6,499 bases of DNA from an uncultured Blautia sp. (GTDB lineage Bacteria; Bacillota; Clostridia; Lachnospirales; Lachnospiraceae). Under the pieces are notes generated by a model. That model had not been told where the DNA came from, ran no database searches, and saw nothing but the letters and a program-made list of their open reading frames with translations. The translations under genes were made by a program, and so were the position numbers. The stretch covers positions 1 to 6,499 of the forward strand of contig CALCDJ010000079.1 in the NCBI GenBank assembly GCA_937900135.1, written 5' to 3'. Below are positions 1 to 5,622 of this stretch, piece after piece; position 1 is the first letter of the stretch; each line of letters starts with the position of its first letter.

Positions 1-88
1 GCAGGGAGAAAATACACTGCCGCAGGTTCAGTCCCATAAACATAGACTCCTGATAATTGCGGATTTCTTTATTCATTTTTACTTCCAT
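1..88 (-). CDS. PrgI-family conjugation protein, N-terminal fragment (3' end outside window)
   Basis: Only the first 29 codons are visible; the frame is open to the window edge. The peptide begins MEVKMNKEIRNYQESMFMG and continues with a LRQ-like turn into a hydrophobic stretch. This matches the N-terminus I know for PrgI-family proteins of Tn1549-like elements: a short cytosolic head, then two membrane helices. PrgI proteins are small membrane components of the Gram-positive type IV secretion channel, usually encoded just before the VirB4-type ATPase. The start is taken as the ATG at 88 because family members start with a MEV-K-NKEI-like sequence. An in-frame ATG at 76 is possible and has GGAAG four bases before it. 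The gene lies 36 bases after the VirB6-like gene, behind an A-rich, purine-rich leader with only a weak ribosome binding site. The identification rests on few residues. Confidence 0.75.
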   Translation of the reverse strand, partial: MEVKMNKEIRNYQESMFMGLNLRQCIFSL

Positions 89-124
89 ATACTTCTATCT
101 CTCTTTCTTTTATTTGTTCTGTTC
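89..124 (-). other. A-rich purine leader between VirB6-like and PrgI-like genes
   Basis: On the minus strand this 36-base spacer is almost all A and G and should be unstructured. It contains GAGAG and AGAAG near the PrgI start but no GGAGG core, unlike most other genes here. I see no hairpin, T-tract or convincing promoter in it. It probably acts only as an open leader for ribosome loading within the polycistronic message. Confidence 0.4.
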
Positions 125-964
125 CTACAATCCCATCATTTCTTTTACGATCCGGTCAGATGCTTTCACCGAACCCACCAGCACCAGCAGGTTGAACACC
201 AATTCCCCTACATAGTTCCACACAATGGTCACTGCACTTAAGGACGTATCCCCAATGGCCGGCGGACTGGCAGAATAGACGGAAAAGATGATACAGGCCA
301 GTGCAATGATCGCCCCTTCCAGACACACACCTGCATAGGACTTGATGAAGTTCTTTCCCACCGACTGGGAGGGTTCTCCCGCAAAGGTGGAAATGGGGAT
401 GGGCGCAATGGCAGTATACATATACAGCTTGAACATCCTTCCATATACAGTAAGGATCATAATGAAAGACAGCACTGTGATCAAAAGGCTTCCCAGCAAG
501 GTCACAATCCACAAGGGAATAGATTCCAGCATTCCTACTGCTTCAATCTTCTCCACAATCTCTGCCGGAAGTTCTGTCACACCACCGTTTGCCATCCCCG
601 ACTGTGCCATGATAGTAGACACAATCCCCTGCACAATGGAGAACAGCGCTGTCATCAGTTCCATACCATACATGATGGCGCCTTGTGCCAGCGCAAACCG
701 GATAAAGGCTTTGAGGGCATGCTCCGGTTTCTTCATGTCCGTAAAACTGCCACAGGTCTTGACGATCCCGGCGGCAAAAAATAAGACCAACAGCCCATAG
801 CCAATGGCAGTCAGCGCCCCATTGATCCCGCTAATCACATTCCAAATGTCTCCACCCTTAAAAGATTCCGGGCTTTGGGTGAGCAGTGTCCAGATTTCTG
901 CCAGTTTCTCATTCCAGGTGTTCAGTGCAGAGTTTAGGTTCTGCACGATCCAGTTATCACTCAA
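125..964 (-). CDS. VirB6/TrbL-like conjugal transfer membrane protein (CD1112 type)
   Basis: This 279-residue polytopic membrane protein resembles the CD1112-type VirB6/TrbL proteins of Tn1549-like elements. By analogy it forms part of the inner-membrane channel for the transferred strand. A soluble N-terminal segment (about 1-43) is followed by hydrophobic segments near 46-69, 91-113, 150-176, 180-195, 209-231 and 243-266. The GRMFKLYMYTAIAPIP stretch (175-190) and the later GKNFIKSYAGVCLEGA region (203-218) are the most recognisable parts of this family. Translation must start at the TTG at 964: a full Shine-Dalgarno sequence, AAAGGAGGTGA, ends nine bases upstream of it counted from the GGAGG core, and the next in-frame methionine is residue 77. 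The stop is TAG at 125-127. The gene follows the Maff2-like gene by 64 bases that contain a strong hairpin. The VirB6 role is inferred from family and position. Confidence 0.9.
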   Translation of the reverse strand: MSDNWIVQNLNSALNTWNEKLAEIWTLLTQSPESFKGGDIWNVISGINGALTAIGYGLLVLFFAAGIVKTCGSFTDMKKPEHALKAFIRFALAQGAIMYGMELMTALFSIVQGIVSTIMAQSGMANGGVTELPAEIVEKIEAVGMLESIPLWIVTLLGSLLITVLSFIMILTVYGRMFKLYMYTAIAPIPISTFAGEPSQSVGKNFIKSYAGVCLEGAIIALACIIFSVYSASPPAIGDTSLSAVTIVWNYVGELVFNLLVLVGSVKASDRIVKEMMGL

Positions 965-970
965 ACAGTT

Positions 971-981
971 TCACCTCCTTT
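971..981 (-). promoter_or_regulatory. Ribosome binding site that fixes the TTG start of the VirB6-like gene
   Basis: AAAGGAGGTGA on the minus strand is close to a full complement of the 16S rRNA 3' end. Its GGAGG core (978-974) lies nine bases before the TTG at 964. No ATG or GTG lies in frame at a usable distance, so this site decides the start. Confidence 0.85.
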
Positions 982-986
982 GCCTG

Positions 987-1011
987 GGGCAGGAAGCTGT
1001 CCTCCCTGCCC
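987..1011 (-). repeat. Strong intercistronic inverted repeat (hairpin) before the VirB6-like gene
   Basis: The minus strand reads GGGCAGGGAG, a five-base loop GACAG, then CTTCCTGCCC. The arms form ten pairs, nine Watson-Crick and one G-U. The hairpin ends only five bases before the VirB6 ribosome binding site and begins 17 bases after the stop of the Maff2-like gene. No T-run follows it on the minus strand, so it does not look like an intrinsic terminator. Plausible roles are protection of the 3' end of the upstream pilin-like message, an RNA processing site, or modulation of VirB6 translation. Which of these applies is inference. Confidence 0.65.
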
Positions 1012-1028
1012 GCTTCTGTCTCTTCCTG

Positions 1029-1391
1029 CTACCCAACAATCAGGTCCAGGATCTCTTTTGCAAAGGTGATGATGACGCCGCCTGCCAGAGTCAGAAACCC
1101 ATTGGCTCTCTGGCTGGGATCGTGGCTCTTTAAACTAAGTCCTACCTGTACCACACCAAATCCTAACAGGATCAGTCCAATCGCCCGGATCAGGGAGAAG
1201 ATAAAGGTGGACAGGTTATTGATGACCGCCAGGGGATCCCCGGCGGCAAGCACCGGGATGCCTCCTACGGTCATGGACAGCACCAGCGCCACATAAAAGG
1301 CAAAGGGATATTTTGGTCTTTTCCCCATAAGCATGGGCGCAGTGGCATGGTTGGCTGTTTGCTTCTTTGGCATTTCATTTGTTTTCTTCAA
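1029..1391 (-). CDS. Maff2-like small membrane protein, probable VirB2-like pilin subunit
   Basis: This 120-residue protein has a basic N-terminus, then a signal-like hydrophobic stretch (YPFAFYVALVLSMTVGG) ending in VLAAG, a good signal-peptidase-like site. Two hydrophobic segments follow, around LSTFIFSLIRAIGLILLGFG and FLTLAGGVIITFAKEIL, separated by a short polar loop KSHDPSQRANG. The last 70 residues resemble the Maff2 family found between coupling protein and VirB6 in Tn1549-like elements. A cleaved signal followed by two membrane helices is the layout of VirB2/TrbC pilins, so a pilus or channel subunit is inferred. Start choice: GGAGG at 1403-1399 is seven bases from the TTG at 1391 but only one base from the ATG at 1397. 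An upstream TTG at 1409 overlaps the coupling-protein stop (TTGA) and has GGGGAG eight bases before it. These alternatives give 120, 122 or 126 residues. The stop is TAG at 1029-1031. Confidence 0.82.
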   Translation of the reverse strand: MKKTNEMPKKQTANHATAPMLMGKRPKYPFAFYVALVLSMTVGGIPVLAAGDPLAVINNLSTFIFSLIRAIGLILLGFGVVQVGLSLKSHDPSQRANGFLTLAGGVIITFAKEILDLIVG

Positions 1392-1398
1392 TGGCATT

Positions 1399-1403
1399 CC
1401 TCC
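1399..1403 (-). promoter_or_regulatory. Ribosome binding site for the Maff2-like gene
   Basis: GGAGG lies just after the coupling-protein stop codon. It is seven bases before the TTG at 1391, a normal spacing, and one base before the ATG at 1397, which is too close. It therefore favours the TTG start. Its position beside the upstream stop suggests translational coupling. Confidence 0.55.
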
Positions 1404-1405
1404 AA

Positions 1406-3142
1406 TCAAAAAGACTGCTCCCCACCGAGGATTTCCTCAGCTGAGAGCAGTTCATAATCATCCAGTCTCCTGGTATCAATGGTTACATCTTCATGGGACA
1501 GCGGTGCTTTCGCATAATCATAAGGAGGCGCACCGCCATCCTCCGTATATTTCACATTCACATGCTTGTGCAGATCATACTTCTCATCCAAAATGGGACG
1601 TTCCCCACGCACCAACAATACTGCCTTCCGATTATCCAAAAGGCGTACCTCGTCTGGTGTCAAAAGTTCCCTTCCGGACTGTTGGAAATTCACAGAATAA
1701 CTGCCGCTCCTCCCTTTGGTCTGTCCGTAGGTATTGGTATCCAATGTCTCTTTTCCCAATAGTTCTGAGACATATTTATGCCCCTCTTTTTCATTGCCGC
1801 CTAAGTATAAAAACTCATCGCAATTTCCAATCAGACTTTCCCAGCTATCCTTAAACAAGGCTTTCATCTGGGCGATGTTCTGAATGATGATACTGCAGGA
1901 AATTGCGCGCGACCGCATGGTTGCCAGCAACTTGTCAAAGTCATCGGGCAATGCCACGTTGGGCCACTCATCCATGATGCAGTGTACCGGAATAGGCAGT
2001 TTCCCATGATATTTCCGGTCTGCCACATAGTAAAGGGTTTGAAAGAGATTGCTGTAAATTATGCCCACTAGATAATTGAGGCTGGTATCTGCATCCGGGA
2101 TACAACAAAACAACGCCACCTTTTTCTCCCCGATGCTGTACAGATCCAGTTCATCGGTGCAGGTAAGATTTGCAATCTGCTTTAAGTTAAACGCTGCCAG
2201 ACGGACACCCACGGAAATCAGAATCGACTTTGCAGTTTTTCCAGCTGCCTGCTTGTAAATGGCATACTGCTTCACCGCAATACTTTCTGGATTGCGCATC
2301 TCCAATCGCTCAAACAAAATATCCAAAGGTGACTGGTACTCCTCATCGTCCTCTTTCACCTGGGCAGAACCTAACATTTCCATGATCATGGAGAAGTTCT
2401 GTTCCTCCGGCGGCGCTTCATGCAACAGATACAGCATCAACGCCTGCAACAAGGCAGTCTCACTTTTCTCCCAGAACGGATCCGAACTCTGCGCCCCTTT
2501 CGGAGTGGTATTTCGGATCAGGTTGTTGATGAGTTTTAACACATCCTTATCATCCCGCACATAAGCAAAAGGATTATAACAAAAAGAGGTTTCCGGGTTG
2601 ATCAGGTCAAACACCCGCACCTCATACCCTTCCCTCTCCAGCAGCCCTCCGGTTTTCCGAAGAAGCTCCCCCTTGGGATCGGTGACCACCATGGAACAGT
2701 TGCACTGCATGATATTGACTACGGCATATGCCCGGCTTTTTCCCGCGCCGGAGCCTCCCACTACAAGGACGTTCAAATTTCGTTTGTGTTTATAGCAGTC
2801 CAACCCCATGCGGAAGTTCTGGGTTAAAATGAGATTCTGGGTATACCGCTTATCCCGGTAACGCTTGCAGATGGAAGCGGCATCGCCCCACTTGGCAGAG
2901 CCATGCTCTACCCCTCTTCGATAATTTCTCTTCTGGGAATAATAAATACCGATGCCTAACACATAGGCGATTGTGAATGTGAATACACACCGCAGCGTGT
3001 ACGGTGTATAAGAAATCGAAAAAGGCTGATCCAGTTTTTCGGTCAGCACTTGTAAGATTTGTAACAGATTCGTATCCGGCTTGATGGCACAGGCAGTGAT
3101 GGCGCCTGCCCACCAGACAATGGGCAGAAACAACAGCCACAC
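1406..3142 (-). CDS. VirD4/TcpA-type type IV coupling protein (conjugative ATPase)
   Basis: This 578-residue protein is a VirD4/TraG-family coupling ATPase, which recruits the relaxase-DNA complex and drives the strand through the membrane channel. Two N-terminal membrane segments are seen near residues 2-20 and 51-68, followed by the conserved stretch RRGVEHGSAKWGDA (75-88). Walker A is GGSGAGKS (129-136), followed by VTDPKGELLRKTG (153-165). Walker B is VHCIMDEWPN (386-395) with D391 and E392, and the downstream QNIAQ motif (421-425) is present. The segment between about 190 and 380 fits the all-alpha domain and the rest of the motor. Length is usual for Tn1549-type coupling proteins (about 600). 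The GTG start at 3142 is uncertain: no good Shine-Dalgarno precedes it, and the frame stays open upstream for 19 more codons without a start codon. It ends in TGA at 1408-1406, beside the next gene. Confidence 0.95.
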   Translation of the reverse strand: MWLLFLPIVWWAGAITACAIKPDTNLLQILQVLTEKLDQPFSISYTPYTLRCVFTFTIAYVLGIGIYYSQKRNYRRGVEHGSAKWGDAASICKRYRDKRYTQNLILTQNFRMGLDCYKHKRNLNVLVVGGSGAGKSRAYAVVNIMQCNCSMVVTDPKGELLRKTGGLLEREGYEVRVFDLINPETSFCYNPFAYVRDDKDVLKLINNLIRNTTPKGAQSSDPFWEKSETALLQALMLYLLHEAPPEEQNFSMIMEMLGSAQVKEDDEEYQSPLDILFERLEMRNPESIAVKQYAIYKQAAGKTAKSILISVGVRLAAFNLKQIANLTCTDELDLYSIGEKKVALFCCIPDADTSLNYLVGIIYSNLFQTLYYVADRKYHGKLPIPVHCIMDEWPNVALPDDFDKLLATMRSRAISCSIIIQNIAQMKALFKDSWESLIGNCDEFLYLGGNEKEGHKYVSELLGKETLDTNTYGQTKGRSGSYSVNFQQSGRELLTPDEVRLLDNRKAVLLVRGERPILDEKYDLHKHVNVKYTEDGGAPPYDYAKAPLSHEDVTIDTRRLDDYELLSAEEILGGEQSF

Positions 3143-3143
3143 C

Positions 3144-3174
3144 CAAAGGTCAGAGCGCTTCCATGCTACCTCTG
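3144..3174 (-). promoter_or_regulatory. Unusual translation-initiation region of the coupling-protein gene
   Basis: The only Shine-Dalgarno-like sequence before the coupling-protein gene is AGAGG (3173-3169), which overlaps the end of the DUF4314 gene. It lies four bases before an ATG at 3164 that is out of frame and opens a four-codon frame (ATG GAA GCG CTC TGA). The same element, as CAGAGGT (3174-3168), can pair with ACCTTTG (3150-3144) directly before the GTG start. That gives seven pairs including one G-U, with a 17-base loop. A competing pairing is CAGAG with CTCTG (3155-3151). The pairing is visible; a regulatory role is inference. Confidence 0.35.
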
Positions 3175-3444
3175 CAGGCTTCGTTCCTTCTTCGCTTTTT
3201 CACTCTTTGGCACTTCCTTTGCCGGTCCGTCTACCCTATGAAAAGAATCCACACCGGGAACGATGGCAAGGCTCCGCCCATTCTCCCAATGCATGTGAAT
3301 CTGTCCGGCATCATCGATAAATGCTACCGTTCCCTGTAATCCCGATGGCATCCCTGCCTCATCCATAAAGTCCAGGCAGATCCTTGTTCCTTCGGGATAC
3401 CGCTTTCGTAATTGTTCCACTTGTTTCTGATTATACATCTTCAT
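3166..3444 (-). CDS. DUF4314-family small protein
   Basis: This protein of about 92 residues has the pattern of DUF4314: a short helix (VEQLRKRYPEGTRI), a strand-rich core with LDFMDEA, LQGTVAFIDDAGQIHMHWENG and SLAIVPGVDSFHRV, then a lysine- and glutamate-rich tail. The core looks like a small beta-barrel, SH3-like fold, with the GTV-hydrophobic-DD and W-NG turns typical of the family. No biochemical function is known to me. Members recur in Tn1549-like transfer operons, as here, directly before the coupling-protein gene. Three in-frame ATGs lie at 3450, 3444 and 3438. GGGAGGG at 3457-3451 sits one base from the first but seven bases from the second, so 3444 is chosen. The stop TAG (3168-3166) is 23 bases before the coupling-protein GTG. 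Confidence 0.82.
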   Translation of the reverse strand: MKMYNQKQVEQLRKRYPEGTRICLDFMDEAGMPSGLQGTVAFIDDAGQIHMHWENGRSLAIVPGVDSFHRVDGPAKEVPKSEKAKKERSLQR

Positions 3445-3451
3445 AGACATC

Positions 3452-3456
3452 CCTCC
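3452..3456 (-). promoter_or_regulatory. Ribosome binding site choosing the second ATG of the DUF4314 gene
   Basis: The GGAGG core lies seven bases before the ATG at 3444 and only one base before the ATG at 3450. Spacing favours the second ATG. The site lies within the 12-18 base gap after the stop of the 103-residue gene. Confidence 0.65.
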
Positions 3457-3462
3457 CTTCTG

Positions 3463-3774
3463 CTACCAGAAGAAGCGCCTGCTGGTGTTTGGTTTCATAA
3501 CCTTTAAGATCACGCTGTCAATTCCATCGCTGTACCTGCCCATGGCAAGATACTTGTCCCGCAGCCGGTTGAGGGCATTGCGAAGTTCCCGTTGTTCCTC
3601 GGTGGTGATGGGAAGCCTTTTCTCAGAAAGTTCATAGTTCCGGACTTTCTGCAGCATGGCTTCTGTAGCCGGACGAACCTCTCCCATCTGACTCTGGACT
3701 GCCAGTTCATCTTTTAATGCCACCGTGAACATATTTTTCATGATGTTGTCCGTTTTCAAATAGTAATCTGCCAT
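3463..3774 (-). CDS. Uncharacterised 103-residue ICE accessory protein
   Basis: I do not recognise this protein securely. It starts MADYYLKTDNIMKNMF and is mostly predicted helical and charged. The middle part contains GEVRPATEAMLQKV (31-44) and NYELSEKRLPITTEEQRELR (46-65), then ALNRLRDKYLAMGRYSDG (67-84). It ends with a strand-like IDSVILKVMKP and an aromatic end, RRFFW. It has no signal peptide, membrane segment, Cys or His cluster. The layout loosely recalls small transposon-encoded DUF5720-like proteins, which is a weak memory match only. The ATG at 3774 is chosen because AAAGGAGGTG precedes it with eight bases from GGAGG; an upstream TTG at 3822 in the same frame has no comparable site. 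The gene sits between the ArdC-like and DUF4314 genes in the same orientation, which supports it being real and co-transcribed. A role in DNA processing or element maintenance is a guess from position. Confidence 0.75.
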   Translation of the reverse strand: MADYYLKTDNIMKNMFTVALKDELAVQSQMGEVRPATEAMLQKVRNYELSEKRLPITTEEQRELRNALNRLRDKYLAMGRYSDGIDSVILKVMKPNTSRRFFW

Positions 3775-3782
3775 CTTCGGCA

Positions 3783-3787
3783 CCTCC
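3783..3787 (-). promoter_or_regulatory. Ribosome binding site for the 103-residue gene
   Basis: AAAGGAGGTG (core 3787-3783) lies eight bases before the ATG at 3774. It overrules the longer frame that starts at a TTG at 3822, which would add 16 residues read through this site. Confidence 0.8.
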
Positions 3788-3855
3788 TTTGTTACACCCA
3801 ACATACCACAAGAACCCTGCAATAGCTATCCCAACGGCGGAACTTTTTTAAGAAC

Positions 3856-4806
3856 CTACCGCTCCGGCTGTTTCTCTTTTTTCTCCTTCTTCGGTGTCTG
3901 CTTTAGCGGTTCCTCAAAGGAAAAATCATCCTTAGAAAAAGTCTGCTCCTGTTCCCCGAAGTTCCGTTCCATATGGTTACGGATGGTATAGGCTGCCTGA
4001 CGCACATCATTCAAAAATCCCCTTAATTCCTGAGGATCTTTCTGCCCGTTTGCCTGCATCTCCACTACTTTCCCAAACTGGAAACCCGACACCTCTGCCC
4101 CATACCGCTTGCCAATCACATAGGCAGCACAGTATGCCTGGGCATTCACTTTTTTCCTTGCATAATTGCCATCGTGCTGATCCAGGGCGGCACACGCCAG
4201 TTCCCGGTTCACTGCGTGGAATGTCGTATTCTCATCCATGCCATTGCGTACATAGACGGTACGCTGTTTCGGAATATACTGTGCCTGGATACCCTCCGGC
4301 AGATTGTCTGCGATCTGCATCCGCACTGGCTGGTCCTTTAAAACTGCATGGATCAGTTCTTCCATGGAACGCTGCGGACGTTCCTCCAGAGGTTTCCCAC
4401 TCATCTGGCTGATGTCAAACCCCTTGCTGATGGTATAGCCTGTCCGCATCTCCCCGTCTTTTTCGTATTCGGTGCTGACCATATAGGTATATCCATGCAC
4501 TCCGGATTTTGGGGAACGGTTCTCTGCTTTCCAGTAATCATAAGACTTGACCACCGTTGCCTGTGGGTTCTGTCCGTAGATCAACAAAAGATTTGGTGTT
4601 TTCTGTGTGTTGCACTGTGCCATAAAATCCAGAAATCCTTTTAAAGATTCTCCATTTTGGAACACCGCCTGTGCCTGGGTATCCACTTCTGCCCACACTT
4701 CTTCCCTCTGCTGTTTTTTCATGGCTGCATATTCTTCTTTTGACAGACGCTGTTCTGCCACCTGTTCTTCCCCAGCTCCACCTGGGATCATATTTGTTAA
4801 ATCCAT
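3856..4806 (-). CDS. ArdC/LtrC-like protein with degenerate metallopeptidase site
   Basis: This 316-residue soluble protein resembles the ArdC/LtrC-like proteins common on Firmicutes ICEs. The N-terminal domain, roughly residues 35-135, has FLDFMAQCNTQKTPNLLLIYGQNPQATVVKSY-like features and the VHGYTYMV and GYTISKGFDISQ strands of the ArdC-type ssDNA-binding fold. Residues about 150-285 correspond to the metallopeptidase-like half. The expected HExxH zinc site is not seen: the equivalent stretch appears to be FHAVNRELACAAL (196-208), where E202 remains but the second histidine is replaced, probably by C205. Catalysis is therefore doubtful. The C-terminus is a lysine- and glutamate-rich tail. 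ArdC proteins protect incoming ssDNA from restriction; whether this one does is inference. The ATG at 4806 follows the PcfB stop by six bases, with AAGG four bases before it, suggesting translational coupling. The stop is TAG at 3858-3856. Confidence 0.75.
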   Translation of the reverse strand: MDLTNMIPGGAGEEQVAEQRLSKEEYAAMKKQQREEVWAEVDTQAQAVFQNGESLKGFLDFMAQCNTQKTPNLLLIYGQNPQATVVKSYDYWKAENRSPKSGVHGYTYMVSTEYEKDGEMRTGYTISKGFDISQMSGKPLEERPQRSMEELIHAVLKDQPVRMQIADNLPEGIQAQYIPKQRTVYVRNGMDENTTFHAVNRELACAALDQHDGNYARKKVNAQAYCAAYVIGKRYGAEVSGFQFGKVVEMQANGQKDPQELRGFLNDVRQAAYTIRNHMERNFGEQEQTFSKDDFSFEEPLKQTPKKEKKEKQPER

Positions 4807-4812
4807 ATCACC

Positions 4813-5613
4813 TTACCTGCCTTTCACTTTTTTCTTCTTTCTCTGCTGGTTTCTTGGCTTCCTCCGACTCTTCTGTGCCTGCCTGCGCTGTTTCTGCTCG
4901 GCTTCGATCTTCTTTAGTTCCTGCCGGACAGAGGGCTTGTCCCCTTTCCAGCTAGTTTCCTGCCCGGAAAAAGAAGCGCTGCTGTGCGAGGAAGGTCCGG
5001 ACAGATTCTCTGCCTTCTCCGCCTGGGTAAAATTTCCCCCGGTAGGAGCAGCTTCCCCCACATCAAACAGATGCTCTTCTTCGTCTAATTCAAATTCAAT
5101 GGTTCCTTCCGGCAGTACCACCTTTTCGGTCTTGACCGGAAGCTCCTCTTTTCCTTCGGTTTTCTCGGTAAACTCTGCATCGATCACACGCTCTGCTTCC
5201 CGCACTGGTGCTTGCTCCACCACCGCTTCTCCGGCTTCGGATTTTACAAAGTCCAGATTCATCTTATCCAGCACCCGGTTCACTTTCGCTGCATCATCGG
5301 CAAACACCATGATCTCTGCTGACTTGGGATTTTTCTTATCCCGGATGACCACATACAACAGTCCCCTGGATTTGGCTTCCCCTGCAAACTCCCGCAGCCT
5401 ATCATGGGGAATGGTAAAAAACTTCATTGCCCGCTGTTCCTTTAACATCCGAAGCAGGTTCGTCTTTCCCCTGGTCTTTTTCTGATCCTTCATCACCGCT
5501 ACGATGAGCACTGCCAAATTTTTCGCAATGCTCCCGCTAATCCGCAGCGTGTGTTCCATGCCTTCCATGGAATACCGGACAATCTGATCCGCCGCATCAC
5601 CGCCATAATTCAT
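4813..5613 (-). CDS. PcfB-like protein (DUF3801), relaxosome/coupling accessory factor
   Basis: This 266-residue protein has an N-terminal PcfB/DUF3801 domain at about residues 5-125. It includes the helix IVRYSMEGMEHTLRISGSIA, the KTRGKTNLLRMLKEQRAMKFF segment (46-66) and the strand-rich GLLYVVIRDKKNPKSAEIMVFADDAAKVNRVLDK region (84-117). PcfB of plasmid pCF10 helps the coupling protein PcfC recruit the relaxosome, so a cytosolic adaptor role is expected. The remainder is low complexity: an acidic stretch around 145-185, a Ser-rich linker near 205-220, and a very basic tail from about 232 with RRKPRNQQRKKKKVKGR. The ATG at 5613 follows a TAAGGAGGTGA element whose TAA is the relaxase stop, nine bases from the GGAGG core. 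The stop is TAA at 4815-4813, six bases before the ArdC-like gene. Confidence 0.88.
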   Translation of the reverse strand: MNYGGDAADQIVRYSMEGMEHTLRISGSIAKNLAVLIVAVMKDQKKTRGKTNLLRMLKEQRAMKFFTIPHDRLREFAGEAKSRGLLYVVIRDKKNPKSAEIMVFADDAAKVNRVLDKMNLDFVKSEAGEAVVEQAPVREAERVIDAEFTEKTEGKEELPVKTEKVVLPEGTIEFELDEEEHLFDVGEAAPTGGNFTQAEKAENLSGPSSHSSASFSGQETSWKGDKPSVRQELKKIEAEQKQRRQAQKSRRKPRNQQRKKKKVKGR

Positions 5614-5622
5614 ACGCTCTCA

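Noticed and set aside
342..800. Plus-strand open frame of 152 codons
   Set aside because: It is antisense to the VirB6-like gene, which has clear membrane segments and a strong ribosome site.
987..1011. Intrinsic terminator at the hairpin before the VirB6-like gene
   Set aside because: On the minus strand the hairpin is followed by CAGGCAAAGGAGG, with no T-run, and the next gene starts at once. No plus-strand gene exists for it to end.
1333..1854. Plus-strand open frame of 173 codons
   Set aside because: It is antisense to the coupling-protein C-terminus and the Maff2-like N-terminus, and its translation is His/Pro-rich and unlike any family.
3775..3822. N-terminal extension of the 103-residue protein to a TTG at 3822
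   Set aside because: The extension would be translated through the strong Shine-Dalgarno before the ATG at 3774 and lacks its own ribosome site.
3775..3855. Promoter or terminator in the 81-base gap between the ArdC-like gene and the 103-residue gene
   Set aside because: No -35/-10 pair with 16-18 base spacing was found, and the AAAAAA stretch near 3846 is not part of a stem followed by a T-run. Only the ribosome site at 3783-3787 is convincing.
4607..5485. Long plus-strand open frame of 292 codons
   Set aside because: It lies antisense to the PcfB-like gene and the start of the ArdC-like gene. Its Ser/Phe/Cys-rich sequence is what reverse reading of Lys/Glu-rich coding DNA gives, and it has no family resemblance.
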